Position numbers and translations under genes: made by a program. From the NCBI GenBank assembly GCA_027294455.1, contig JAPULZ010000214.1, forward strand, positions 1 through 62,237: a stretch of 62,237 nt of DNA. The letters are read 5' to 3'. The notes under the pieces are model-generated. The model saw only the letters and a list, made by a program, of their open reading frames with translations, did not search any database and was not told the origin of the DNA. The stretch comes from Gemmatimonadota bacterium (GTDB lineage: Bacteria > Gemmatimonadota > Gemmatimonadetes > Gemmatimonadales > GWC2-71-9). Below, piece after piece: positions 9,318 to 18,300 of this stretch; position 1 is the first letter of the stretch; every line of letters begins with the position of its first letter.

Positions 9318-10469
9318 TCATTTACCGACCGATTGAATGAGCGGATCGAAGAACTTGGGGGCCCTGCCGCCGAACCATCGGAGGACCACCACGAGGTCCA
9401 GCACCGTGTCGATCCAGATGATGTTGGAGCCGTAACCGCGGGCGGCGTACGTCGTCGCCGGTGTCCCGGGTTCGGCGTTTTCGTCCGGTGTGAGCCACCA
9501 CATGTAGCCGTAGTCCCCGCGCCGCTGGCTGGGCGTCGTGGCGAGTTGGATCCATTCCGGGGAGATGAGCTGCTCGCCGTCCCACTGACCACCCCGGAGG
9601 AAGAGATAGCCAAAGCGGGCCATATCCCGTGCGCCGATCCAGAGTCCTCCACCCCAGTGGCCTCCTCCGGCCACCGAATTGATGGTCCGACCGTCGATCT
9701 CGACGTTGGACGTGCGATACCCGTGCCAGGTCCAGGAATCCGACGCGCCGATGGGATCCATCACCAGCTCTTTCATGAGCTCGGCCAACGAGCGGCGCCA
9801 CACCATGAGCGTGGCATACGACGCGAGGTTTACGCGGACGTCGTTGTATTCGTAGTACGTCCCCGGCTCCTGGCGCGGCAGCTCCCGGCCGCGGCGGTGG
9901 TAGAAGTCCGCCGTGTCCGATTTTCCGAAGAGCGTGCCCTCCCACTCGCTCGTCTGCTGCAGGAGGATCTCCCAGGTGATCTTGGCGTTGTGCTCGGAAT
10001 CGAACTTGCCGTCGGTGACGTATCTGGCGATGGGGTCCTTGGTGCTCTCGATGAGCCCCCGGTCGTACGCCAGGCCGGTCATCGTCGAGACAAAGCTCTT
10101 CGTCACGCTGAAGGTGAGATCGGCCCGTTCCGTATCCCCCCACTCGGCGACTATATAGCCATGCCGGAGGATGAGGCCCGCCGGGCCGCCCCGCTCCTCG
10201 GGCAACGGCCCCTCCAGGGGGCCGAATTTCTCCTCGTGGCCGGAATAGTCGTAGGGCACGACCTCGCTGTCGTGGGCCTTGGCGTACTCCACCGCCTGAC
10301 TGACGAGGTCGGGGTCCATCCCCACCTCTTCCGGCGTACGGCGCTCCCACGCCGGCCCGGGGGCCGGGAAGTACGCCCCATTCCCGTCCTCAGACACGCA
10401 CCCGGCCAGCAAGACGGCAACTGCCAGCCCTCGAAACACGGGTCGCGAGCTACAGGATCGAACGGTCAT
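9318..10469 (-). CDS. SXXK serine hydrolase, beta-lactamase-like lipoprotein
   Basis: A 383-residue lipoprotein of the class C beta-lactamase/esterase EstB clan. Lipobox LLAGC follows the signal peptide. The nucleophile motif is SVTK (FSVTKSF), the second motif Y-x-N appears in YYEYNDVRVN, and the third-motif region lies around AARGYGSN near the C-terminus. It is probably a periplasmic esterase or D-amino-peptidase; nothing indicates beta-lactam resistance. The start ATG at 10469 has GAGGG 6 bases upstream and is preferred over a GTG eight codons earlier. A small conserved-looking protein gene lies just upstream on the same strand. Confidence 0.85.
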   Translation of the reverse strand: MTVRSCSSRPVFRGLAVAVLLAGCVSEDGNGAYFPAPGPAWERRTPEEVGMDPDLVSQAVEYAKAHDSEVVPYDYSGHEEKFGPLEGPLPEERGGPAGLILRHGYIVAEWGDTERADLTFSVTKSFVSTMTGLAYDRGLIESTKDPIARYVTDGKFDSEHNAKITWEILLQQTSEWEGTLFGKSDTADFYHRRGRELPRQEPGTYYEYNDVRVNLASYATLMVWRRSLAELMKELVMDPIGASDSWTWHGYRTSNVEIDGRTINSVAGGGHWGGGLWIGARDMARFGYLFLRGGQWDGEQLISPEWIQLATTPSQRRGDYGYMWWLTPDENAEPGTPATTYAARGYGSNIIWIDTVLDLVVVLRWFGGRAPKFFDPLIQSVGK

Positions 10470-10511
10470 CCAAACCCTCTGGTATCGAACCACCGGACCG
10501 CCGACAGCTCC

Positions 10512-10745
10512 TCAGGCCTGTACCGACTTGATCCTCGTTTTCCCGACCCGCTCCCGGGCCTTCTCCACCGCCGCACCTTCCGCCTCCGCCCTGGTCTTGC
10601 CATCGGCTCGAGCCACGACCGCACCGGGATCCACGTTGTCCACCGAGCAGTAGTAGATATCCCCGAGCCGGTACGACATGATGCTGATCTCAAACGGACC
10701 GACGCGCTCCCTGCGGGTAGAGTAATCCTCGGCCTTCAGCGTCAT
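10512..10745 (-). CDS. Small protein of unknown function
   Basis: A 77-residue soluble protein that I do not recognise. A beta-rich N-terminal half (GPFEISIMSYRLGDIYYCSVDNVDPG) precedes a charged helix (ARADGKTRAEAEGAAVEKARERV). GGAG lies 7 bases before the ATG. Composition and start signal support a real gene. It precedes the serine hydrolase gene by about 40 bases on the same strand, so the two may be co-transcribed. Confidence 0.65.
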   Translation of the reverse strand: MTLKAEDYSTRRERVGPFEISIMSYRLGDIYYCSVDNVDPGAVVARADGKTRAEAEGAAVEKARERVGKTRIKSVQA

Positions 10746-10984
10746 CTCTCGCTCCTATCGTTCTGCGGGCTCCGCATGCATGCTGCATCTTCGCTCGCAT
10801 GTCGGCCGCGGCCCCGACAAGGGCTCGATCGGGCGCGGCGTCCACAGCCGGGGCCGGCGGTGGAGCCACCTAAAATACCCGCTGGACGCGAGTTCGCGAG
10901 GGGCTTGGCTTGGCCGCGTGGCTAGCCTCGCCACCGGGGGATATCTTGGCAGTGAACCCCGCCCTTTTGCCGGAGGCTCCACCG

Positions 10985-12655
10985 ATGTCTCGCCTTGGTG
11001 CCCGTGTGACCTGGATTTGCCCGACAATCACACTTCTCCTCGCCACCGCATGCAGTAACCCGACCGACCACCCTGCGAGCTCGAGCTACGACGACCTGGT
11101 GGCGCTGTTCCACGAGTGGCGCGAATTCGAACGACCGACCTTCCTCGACGGCGTTCCGGACTACTCGCCGGCGGCCATGGCGGCACAGCACCGGGAACTG
11201 GCCGATTATCAGGGCCGCCTCGGCGCCTTCGATACGAGCGCGTGGACGGTGGAACAACAAATCGACCACCACCTGGTGCGCGCCGAGACCAACGGCCTCG
11301 ACTTCGACCACCGGGTGCGGCGGCCCTGGGCGAGAAACCCGTCGTTCTACACCATGATCTTCACGTCCCGCAGCGACGTGCCGGCCCACGAAGGCCCCAT
11401 CATCCACGGCTGGATCGATCTGTGGACCTACGAGTATCCACTGAACGACGACGACGCGGCCGAGCTGGCCGAGAGAATCGGGGCCATCCCCGGAGTGCTC
11501 GAGCATGCGCAAGAGAATCTCATTGAAGACGCCAGGGACCTCTGGGTGGGCGGCATCCGCACCATGGCGGCGCAGAGCAACGACCTGGCTGGATTCGCGA
11601 ATCAGGTAGCCGGCACCAGCGCCGAACTGGATGCGGCCATCATGCGGGCCCGAGAGGCGACGAATGAGTTCAGAGCTTGGCTCGAGGGCGAACTGCCGTC
11701 CAAAAACGGCCCGTCCGGCGTCGGCAAAGACAACTACACCTGGTACGCGCACAACGTGCACCTGGTCCCCTACACCTGGGAGGAGCAGCTCACCATCATG
11801 CGGCGCGAGCTGGCCCGGGCGCACTCCTCGCTGCGGCTGGAGGAACACCGCAATCGCGACCTGCCCCAGCTCGAGCAGGTCGCGAGCGCCGCAGCATACG
11901 ACCGCGTGTTCAACGCGGCGGTGACCGAGTACATGCGGTTTCTCGAAGGGGAGGACATCGTCACGGTGCGCGACTACATGGATGCCGCGCTCCGTGCCCG
12001 GATCGGCCAGTTTTCGCCGTCGGAGGGCATCCGGGGATTCTTCTCCGAGGTGAGCTACCGCGATCCGCTGACCATGCGCACCCACGGCCACCACTGGATC
12101 GAGCTGGCGAACATGGACCTCGACCCCCACTCGAGCGAGATCCGTCGGGTGCCGTCGCTGTCCAACATCTACGATGCGCGCTCGGAGGGATTGGCCACCG
12201 GCATGGAGGAAATGATGATGCACGCCGGGTTGTTCGACGACAATCCGCGCGCGCGGGAACTCATCTGGATTCTCCTCGCGCAACGCGCCGCCCGGGCCAT
12301 TGGCGGGCTCATGCTACATGCCAACGAGCTGACGGTGGACGAGACGACGCAGTTTGCGTCGGAGTGGGTGCCCCGCGGATGGCTCCCCGCAGACGGCGCC
12401 ACCATCGTTGGCGAGCAGCATTTCTATCTGCAGCAGCCCGGCTACGGCACGAGCTACGTCACCGGCAAGGTGCAGATCGAACGGTTGATGGCCGAGCGCG
12501 CCATTCAACTCGGCGACAATTTCACCATGAAAGGATTCATGGACGAATTCACCGCGGCGGGCGTGATCCCCGTCTCGCTCGTGCGCTGGCAACTCACCGG
12601 GCGAGACGAGGAGGTGATCAGGATGACGACGGGGCAAATGGGCGGCCCGCCCTAG
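10985..12655 (+). CDS. DUF885-family lipoprotein
   Basis: A 556-residue exported protein with a lipoprotein signal (TLLLATACSNP) and the DUF885 fold: mostly helical, with an N-terminal HEWREFERPTF block and the conserved YDARSEGLATGMEEMMMHAGL helix about two thirds along, equivalent to the E-G-W region of the family. Some DUF885 members behave as carboxypeptidase-like hydrolases; the activity here is not established. ATG 10985 is chosen because GGAGG lies 8 bases upstream and it starts right at the signal peptide, whereas the frame is open 25 codons earlier. It converges on the next serine hydrolase with a 4-base gap. Confidence 0.85.
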   Translation: MSRLGARVTWICPTITLLLATACSNPTDHPASSSYDDLVALFHEWREFERPTFLDGVPDYSPAAMAAQHRELADYQGRLGAFDTSAWTVEQQIDHHLVRAETNGLDFDHRVRRPWARNPSFYTMIFTSRSDVPAHEGPIIHGWIDLWTYEYPLNDDDAAELAERIGAIPGVLEHAQENLIEDARDLWVGGIRTMAAQSNDLAGFANQVAGTSAELDAAIMRAREATNEFRAWLEGELPSKNGPSGVGKDNYTWYAHNVHLVPYTWEEQLTIMRRELARAHSSLRLEEHRNRDLPQLEQVASAAAYDRVFNAAVTEYMRFLEGEDIVTVRDYMDAALRARIGQFSPSEGIRGFFSEVSYRDPLTMRTHGHHWIELANMDLDPHSSEIRRVPSLSNIYDARSEGLATGMEEMMMHAGLFDDNPRARELIWILLAQRAARAIGGLMLHANELTVDETTQFASEWVPRGWLPADGATIVGEQHFYLQQPGYGTSYVTGKVQIERLMAERAIQLGDNFTMKGFMDEFTAAGVIPVSLVRWQLTGRDEEVIRMTTGQMGGPP

Positions 12656-12659
12656 GCGG

Positions 12660-13778
12660 TCAGCGCCACGGAAACGATGCGTTCGTATTCACGTCGTGCT
12701 TCGACTCGAGCATCATCTCCATGAACCGCTGCCACGACCGCCAACTCGTCGTCCGGCTATAGACCGAATTGGTCTTGTGGGCAATCACGAGGTCCGCGGC
12801 CGGCAGCACCGTGATCCACTGACCCACGGCGCCCCGTGCCGTGTACGCCTCCTCGAAGGGACCGACGGCCTCGGGCCCGTCAAACACCCACCACATGTGG
12901 CCGTACCCGAAGTAGCGGTCCCGCCTGCTGACGGGATTCATCTCTTCCAGCGTGGTCACGACGCTCGAGATGCGCCGGACCCAGTCTCGGGAAGCGACTT
13001 GCTCATTACCCCAGCGGCCCTCGCGCAACATGAGGTACCCGATGCGGGCCATATCCCGCGTCGAAATCCACATGTGGTACGCGGGGTTCCGTGAGATCGA
13101 CAGGTCGCCGCTCTTGCGCTGTGCCGACCGGTCCCAGTCCTGGAAGCCGAGGGGAATGGCGAGCTGTTCCTGCAACGCGTCGTAGATGTCGATGCCCGTC
13201 TCCTGCTCGAAGATGGCGCCCGCGGCGTTGAAGTCCCAGTTGCTGTAGAGCATGTAGGTTCCCGGCTGCTGGGAGCCCCGCTCGGGAGCATCGGCCAGGT
13301 TATCGCCGCTGTTGGACGCTGGATGGTAGACGCCGGAGCGCGCGGTGATGAGGTGCTGGATCGTGGCCTGCTTCTCGATGTCGAGCAGGCCGCCCACATC
13401 GTCGACGCCCAGATCTTCCAGCGTTTTTTCGAGATCGATGGTGCCGTCTTCGACGTATTTGCCGTACAGAATGGCGAGTACGCTCTTGCGAACCGACGCC
13501 AGGTAGGACAGTTCCTCCACGTCGCCGAACTGGAACACCACGCGGCCCCGGTCGATGACCATCAAGCCCGTCGTGTTCGAGCTGTCGCGGATGTACTCCC
13601 AAGCCCCCCGGAGGCCCTGGGCCGACCAACCGTATGCCTCCAGCGCTTGTCCGTTACGCCACAGGGATTCCCATTCGGTTCCGGGAAAGACCGGATCCTG
13701 GGAAACCTGGGCAGACGCCTGGCAGGCGCTGAGGACAACGGCGGCGACGATGACTAGGTGACGTTGGGCGTGGGTCAT
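12660..13778 (-). CDS. SXXK serine hydrolase, beta-lactamase-like
   Basis: A 372-residue exported protein with an N-terminal signal (VIVAAVVLSACQA), probably a lipoprotein. Nucleophile motif SVRK sits in YLASVRKSVLA, the Y-x-N motif is YSNWDFN, and the region YTARGAVGQW is near the third motif. It belongs to the EstB/class C beta-lactamase clan acting on ester or peptide bonds in the periplasm. GGAGG lies 7 bases before the ATG. It resembles the hydrolase at 9.3 kb in layout, so the two could be old paralogues. Substrate unknown. Confidence 0.86.
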   Translation of the reverse strand: MTHAQRHLVIVAAVVLSACQASAQVSQDPVFPGTEWESLWRNGQALEAYGWSAQGLRGAWEYIRDSSNTTGLMVIDRGRVVFQFGDVEELSYLASVRKSVLAILYGKYVEDGTIDLEKTLEDLGVDDVGGLLDIEKQATIQHLITARSGVYHPASNSGDNLADAPERGSQQPGTYMLYSNWDFNAAGAIFEQETGIDIYDALQEQLAIPLGFQDWDRSAQRKSGDLSISRNPAYHMWISTRDMARIGYLMLREGRWGNEQVASRDWVRRISSVVTTLEEMNPVSRRDRYFGYGHMWWVFDGPEAVGPFEEAYTARGAVGQWITVLPAADLVIAHKTNSVYSRTTSWRSWQRFMEMMLESKHDVNTNASFPWR

Positions 13779-13823
13779 GGAAGAGCCTCCGTGGTGTGGT
13801 ACCTGGTGTTCGACATCCTACCG

Positions 13824-13970
13824 CGAGAGCCGACGATCTATCTCGCCACGTCGGTGGCACTCGCACAGCTGCAGGCCGAAGATCACCACCTCGCCATCGC
13901 GACCTACGATGTGCGGATGAGCGTGGCGGCCTCAGCCAGGGCTGCGGTCAAACGCTCGACGGTATCAGTC
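13824..13970 (+). pseudogene. Remnant of a PIN-domain (VapC-like) toxin C-terminus
   Basis: In one plus-strand frame the peptide REPTIYLATSVALAQLQ continues into HHLAIATYDVRMSVAASARA. This matches the end of PIN-domain toxins, where a D-A-hhLA-A helix is followed by a LhTyDxRhxxAA strand and helix. The catalytic Asp of the helix is replaced (TIYLATS), there is no upstream N-terminal PIN half and no antitoxin gene. It is read as a decayed fragment between two minus-strand genes. The match rests on pattern recognition only. Confidence 0.4.
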
Positions 13971-13996
13971 ACGCGTTGCTCCCAGGCGAAACCAAC

Positions 13997-14557
13997 TCAG
14001 TAACTCTTCCATCCCGGCGGCCCCATGCCGTTCAACCGAAAATACGGCACCACTTGGCCGCGGGTCCAATCCGCGTGAGCCAGCGCTTGGAGATAGACGT
14101 GCCACCTCTGGAGCCGTTGTCCAAAAAGCTCGGTCTCGACCACCAATTCCTCCGGCGGGAGGGATCGGAGGGTCTCGATGACCCATACGTAGCTGGCAAC
14201 GACGAAGCGCTCCAACTCGGCCTTGTCATTGAGATAGACGGCACTGTCGCCGAAGGTGGGATGCATGTCGCGAATGCCACCCCATACGACGAAGTTGGCG
14301 TTGTCCACGGCGATGTGGTCGATCTGTTGTGCAAAATCCCGCACCTCGGGAGTGGGTTTCCATCGAAGCGCCGAATCCGGGATGGCCCGGGCGAACTCGA
14401 TGTCCATCTGTTTGTGTTGCTCGAGTCCGTTCAGCAAGATGGCGCGAACGACTTCGATATCGATTGTGGTCTCGGAGCCCATGCTTTGGGCCACGAGTGG
14501 CCACGGGATGGTCAGGGCACTCGAGATTACAACTGTGACGATAGTAAGGAAGTTCAT
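13997..14557 (-). CDS. Exported DinB/YfiT-like protein
   Basis: A 186-residue protein with a signal peptide (MNFLTIVTVVISSALTIPWPLVAQS) and a DinB-like four-helix bundle. Candidate metal-binding histidines lie in the QIDHIAVDN helix and in LQALAHADWTRGQVV, the usual DinB positions. DinB-fold proteins often bind divalent metal and some transfer thiol cofactors; no specific role can be given. ATG 14557 has GGAGG 8 bases upstream and begins at the signal peptide, so it is preferred over a start 13 codons earlier. Divergent from the multicopper oxidase gene. Confidence 0.8.
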   Translation of the reverse strand: MNFLTIVTVVISSALTIPWPLVAQSMGSETTIDIEVVRAILLNGLEQHKQMDIEFARAIPDSALRWKPTPEVRDFAQQIDHIAVDNANFVVWGGIRDMHPTFGDSAVYLNDKAELERFVVASYVWVIETLRSLPPEELVVETELFGQRLQRWHVYLQALAHADWTRGQVVPYFRLNGMGPPGWKSY

Positions 14558-14779
14558 CGTGACGGCCTCCTGGTTTAGGAAATGCTCCACAGCCAACGTA
14601 CGTTTGGACCACTCTCCTCACCCAAACTACGGATCGCACCATCGCCTGGCGAGAGCACCACGGTGAGCCTCGGCCCGTGGGCCCCCCTTGACCTCGGTCC
14701 GCCCTTTGGACCACATTGGTCCCGCCCCCCTCTGCACACGCCGCCCAAAGGCAGCACGGCCAAAACCGACGAGAACCCA

Positions 14780-16690
14780 ATGAACCGTCTCACGCTGAGC
14801 GCCCTGGGAATCACGACCCTGACCGCCGCGTGGACGTTTGGCGCCACCGACGTGCCGTCCATCGCACCGTCGACCAAGATCGTGTTCAATGACAACCGCG
14901 ACCCCGCCGGAGCCCTCGTCGACGGCCTGTTGGAACTGGAACTCGAGATCGTCCAAGGCAGTTGGCATCTTCTCGGCGACGACGAGCCTGCGGGAGAGGT
15001 TCTCGCCTTTGCCGAGCGGGGGAAGGCGCCGTCCATTCCGGGGCCCCTGATCCGGGTTCCGCTGGGGACCGAGGTGCACGTGACGGTGACGAATCCCCTG
15101 GACACGGCAATCGTGATCCGTGGGCTTGGCGCTCGACACGATGGCGCGATAGCGCCCCTGCGTCTCGCCCCGGGCACGACGCGGGACGTGCAATTCATGG
15201 CCGACGTGGAGGGAACCTACTTCTACTGGGGGGCTCTCACCGCCGCCCGGTTGGGCGACCGCAACTTCGAGGACAGTCAGCTCTCGGGCGTCCTCGCGGT
15301 CGATGGGCCCAACACACCCACCGACGACCGCATCATGATGATCGGCGTGTGGTTCGACGGCCGCCTGCCGGACGGATCGCCGGATTTCGGCCGGGAGTTT
15401 CTCGTCATCAACGGTCGTCCATGGCCCCACACCGAGCGCCTCACCTACGACATGGGCGACTCCATCCGGTGGCGACTCGTCAACACCTCCAGCGACACGC
15501 ACGCCATGCACCTGCACGGCTTTTACTTTCGCGTCGACGCCAGGGGGGACATGGTGCGGGACACGCTCTACTGGCCCCAGCAGCGGCGGATGGCCGTGAC
15601 CGAGCGCTTCCCGTCCGGTACGACCATGTCGCTGGTGTGGTCACCCGACCGGCCGGGCGGGTGGATCTTCCACTGCCACATGAGCGTCCACGTGGCCCCC
15701 AACGCCACCATGGGACCCGACCGGTTGAGCGAGGAGCAGCGGTTTCTTCCCCTGTTCCAGGAAGGGCATCACGACGCTGATCCGAACATGCACGCGGTGC
15801 AGGGTATGGGCGGTCTCTTGATGGCCACGTACGTGCGTCCGCCACCGGGCTGGGTGCCCAACGAGCCCAAACGTCGCGAAATGCGGCTGTTCATCAATTC
15901 CGTCCCGGCCAGCGGGGGATTGAGCGGCCGGCAGTTCGGGTATGTGCTCCAGGAGGGAGATCGGGAACCGGCGCGGGACTCGGTGCGCCTTCCCGGTCCC
16001 ACCCTCGTCCTCCGAAAAGGCGAGCCCACCAGCATCCGCGTCTTCAACCGCACCGACGAGCCGAGCCAGGTGCACTGGCATGGGCTGGAGATCGAGAGCT
16101 ACTTCGACGGCGTGGCCGGCCTCGGCGGGTATCCGGAGCGCCTCACGCCAGCCATCCTCCCCGGCGATTCTTTCGAGATCCGTATCACCCCGCCACGGGC
16201 GGGCAGCTTCATGTACCACACGCACATCAACGATCTACGACAACAGGGATCGGGACTCTACGGCGCGTTCGTGGTTCTCGACGAGGGCGAGCGGTGGGAT
16301 CCACAGACGGATCGCGTTTTTATCTTCGGTGAAACCCCGTTCCGCGACGACGAGATTCCTGTCCTGAACGGCGCCAATCCGCCGGAGCCGATTACGTTCC
16401 GAGTCGGCACGACGTACCGGTTGCGTTTCATGGACATCACGCTCAACAGGCCGAATACGCGACTGCGTTTTCTGCGCGACGGATTCCCGGTGCTCTGGAT
16501 GCCCCTTGCCAAGGATGGCTTCGATTTGCCACCGGGGCAACGAACCTTACAACGGGCGGAGCGCACCATCGCGGTCGGTGAGACGATGGACTATCGGTAC
16601 ACTCCCGATCAGCCGGGCGAGCTGCACCTGGAGTTGCGGCAGGGCAATGGCGTGCTGCTGTTCGATCAGGTGGTGATGGTCGTACAGTAA
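14780..16690 (+). CDS. Four-cupredoxin multicopper oxidase, rearranged active site
   Basis: A 636-residue exported oxidase with an N-terminal signal (LTLSALGITTLTAAWTFGA). It reads as four cupredoxin domains. Domain 2 holds HAMHLHG (His241, 244, 246) and HCHMSVH (His298, Cys299, His300, His304). Domain 3 holds HWHG (His432, 434) and HTH (His480, 482). Together these are the eight His of a trinuclear site and the His-Cys-His of a T1 site. Domain 1, where HWHG and HSH normally sit, has IRGLGARH and TYFYWGAL instead, and domain 4 has no copper motif. This suggests duplication of a two-domain unit followed by loss of the outer sites. The frame is open 66 codons further upstream but that part is not signal-like. 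Substrate unknown; the copper-handling genes are far away. Confidence 0.9.
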   Translation: MNRLTLSALGITTLTAAWTFGATDVPSIAPSTKIVFNDNRDPAGALVDGLLELELEIVQGSWHLLGDDEPAGEVLAFAERGKAPSIPGPLIRVPLGTEVHVTVTNPLDTAIVIRGLGARHDGAIAPLRLAPGTTRDVQFMADVEGTYFYWGALTAARLGDRNFEDSQLSGVLAVDGPNTPTDDRIMMIGVWFDGRLPDGSPDFGREFLVINGRPWPHTERLTYDMGDSIRWRLVNTSSDTHAMHLHGFYFRVDARGDMVRDTLYWPQQRRMAVTERFPSGTTMSLVWSPDRPGGWIFHCHMSVHVAPNATMGPDRLSEEQRFLPLFQEGHHDADPNMHAVQGMGGLLMATYVRPPPGWVPNEPKRREMRLFINSVPASGGLSGRQFGYVLQEGDREPARDSVRLPGPTLVLRKGEPTSIRVFNRTDEPSQVHWHGLEIESYFDGVAGLGGYPERLTPAILPGDSFEIRITPPRAGSFMYHTHINDLRQQGSGLYGAFVVLDEGERWDPQTDRVFIFGETPFRDDEIPVLNGANPPEPITFRVGTTYRLRFMDITLNRPNTRLRFLRDGFPVLWMPLAKDGFDLPPGQRTLQRAERTIAVGETMDYRYTPDQPGELHLELRQGNGVLLFDQVVMVVQ

Positions 16691-16700
16691 CAGCAACGAT

Positions 16701-17807
16701 TCAATGCGCGCCCACTCGGCGCAGCTTGCGGATCCCCAGGGTGAGAATCGGCACCACGTAGATAGCCAGAAACCACCACGCGATCGAGGTATACCCGCGC
16801 CCCACCAGCGCGACGATCCCGAATGCCGACAGGGCCGCCCCAGTCAACAGGAGCGCAACCGCGATGACCGGCCGCGCCATCGCCGGCATGTCGCGACCCC
16901 GGTCCTGCAACACGCCGGCAACACGCTCGTTGAAGGCGTGGATCAACCCGGTTCCCGTTTCGATCAAGGTCCCGAAGAGGACGATCTGAAACCAGACCTG
17001 AAACGCACGCGATCCCAGCGTTTCCAGGAGAAAGTTCACCGGGATTGGGCGCTCGACGATTTCCGGATAGTGACCTGCCATGGCCAATAAGAACAGCAAG
17101 GCGGGAACCATGGCGATCACTCCCGCCAGCAAACCCGCGCCCACCGCCTCTCGCCGTGTCTCGATGTGTCGCATTGTGAACAGCACGGCTGGGATGAGCG
17201 ACACCTGTAACACCCCGTAGGTCAGCCCGCCCAGCGCCCACCCCGATTCGGGCGCGTGCGACGACAGCCCCGTCGCCATCTCGCCACCGAAGGCCCGGAT
17301 GCTCCAGAAGAAGAGCACGACATACGTCGCGTAGAGAACGAGCGACCACGTGGCCAGAAAATACTCGACCGTCGCGGTACCCTTGAACACGAGGAACCCC
17401 ACCGCGAGCATCATGCCCGCCACGCCCACCACGTAGGGAAGCCCGAACGACTCCGACAGCATCGTCCCCACGGCCGAGCCGATGACGCCGAGGATGAGCA
17501 GCACCGCTGCGAGGTACCCGATCTCGTAGAGTACCCACCCCTTCCCCAGCAACTGGACGAAGAAACTGCGGTAATCGTAGGTGTGAAATACCCTGGCGAA
17601 CTCGAACGTCACGGCGCCCACGACGCTGATGCTCACCGTGGCGATGAGCGTCATCCCGAGCACGCCGCCCAGGGGACTGAACCGGAGGAAGAACTCGGCC
17701 AACTCGCGGCCCGTGCCATATCCGCCGGCGATGATGATGGACTGGAAGACGAACCCCGGCAGCAGGTAGCGTTGAAAGATCTTCGACTTGAAGAGACTCG
17801 TCGACAT
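16701..17807 (-). CDS. YkvI-like multi-pass membrane protein
   Basis: A 368-residue integral membrane protein with about ten hydrophobic helices, resembling the uncharacterised YkvI family of the APC transporter superfamily. The first helix carries FQSIIIAGGYGTGRELAEFF, a glycine-rich unwound-helix pattern typical of the fold, and later FGTLIETGTGLIHAFNERV. Substrate is unknown. GGAG lies 6 bases before ATG 17807; the frame is open 38 codons further up, but that stretch is hydrophilic and lies over the divergent promoter region. It converges on the multicopper oxidase and diverges from the second PadR-ADOP pair. Confidence 0.78.
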   Translation of the reverse strand: MSTSLFKSKIFQRYLLPGFVFQSIIIAGGYGTGRELAEFFLRFSPLGGVLGMTLIATVSISVVGAVTFEFARVFHTYDYRSFFVQLLGKGWVLYEIGYLAAVLLILGVIGSAVGTMLSESFGLPYVVGVAGMMLAVGFLVFKGTATVEYFLATWSLVLYATYVVLFFWSIRAFGGEMATGLSSHAPESGWALGGLTYGVLQVSLIPAVLFTMRHIETRREAVGAGLLAGVIAMVPALLFLLAMAGHYPEIVERPIPVNFLLETLGSRAFQVWFQIVLFGTLIETGTGLIHAFNERVAGVLQDRGRDMPAMARPVIAVALLLTGAALSAFGIVALVGRGYTSIAWWFLAIYVVPILTLGIRKLRRVGAH

Positions 17808-17901
17808 CCAGGCTCCGCCGTGAACTGAGACCGCCGCCCCACCGCCCGGCTCATACGGTATCCCGCCAACCTCGCGGGCGATAGGCGTTTTGCGCCGGCT
17901 C

Positions 17902-17960
17902 ACTAACATTGTTATTGACACCGGGGGGACGCCCGATTAGGATACCGCTAACAACGTTAG
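17902..17960 (+). promoter_or_regulatory. Promoter and twin operator of PadR-ADOP module 2
   Basis: A near-consensus sigma70 promoter, TTGACA (17915-17920), 17-bp spacer, TAGGAT (17938-17943), is bracketed by two copies of a CTAAC-N3-GTTA dyad. One is CTAACATTGTTAT (17903-17915), touching the -35. The other is a perfect CTAAC-AAC-GTTAG (17948-17960), just downstream of the -10 and 10 bases before the PadR start. The arrangement fits autorepression by the PadR protein. Binding is inferred. Confidence 0.7.
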
Positions 17961-17970
17961 TGAGGTGAAC

Positions 17971-18300
17971 ATGGGCCGAGCCACCCTGGGCGAGTTCGAA
18001 CATCAGGTCCTCCTGGCCATCCTCCAGCTGGGGGGCGAGGCCTACAGCGTGCCGATCGTACTCGAGCTGGAAGAGCGGACGGGCCGGGAGATCGCGCAGG
18101 CGGCGGTATTCATCGTCCTGCAGCGCCTGGAGAGGAAAGCACTGCTAACGTCGCGGTTGGACGACCATGCGGTCGGGGAAACGGGACGCGTCCGCCGCTA
18201 TTTCAAGCCCACCAACGAGGCCATGCGCCGCCTCAAGGCTTCGCGTCGCGCGCTGGTGCGGTTGTGGGAAGGCCTCGACGCCACGCTGGACGAGGCATGA
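17971..18300 (+). CDS. PadR-family regulator of the second ADOP module
   Basis: A 109-residue wHTH regulator. LGEFEHQVLLAILQLGGEAYSVPIV is the PadR N-terminal helix pair, AAVFIVLQRLERKALL the recognition region and RRYFKPTNEAMR the wing. A GAGG lies 5 bases before ATG 17971; a GTG two codons upstream is a less likely start. Its stop overlaps the start of the permease gene (ATGA), so the two are translationally coupled. Two CTAAC/GTTAG dyads flank the promoter directly upstream. Confidence 0.9.
   Translation: MGRATLGEFEHQVLLAILQLGGEAYSVPIVLELEERTGREIAQAAVFIVLQRLERKALLTSRLDDHAVGETGRVRRYFKPTNEAMRRLKASRRALVRLWEGLDATLDEA

Noticed and set aside
9318..10469. Annotation as an antibiotic-resistance beta-lactamase
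   Set aside because: The SXXK fold is shared by esterases and peptidases; no feature specific to beta-lactamases was seen.
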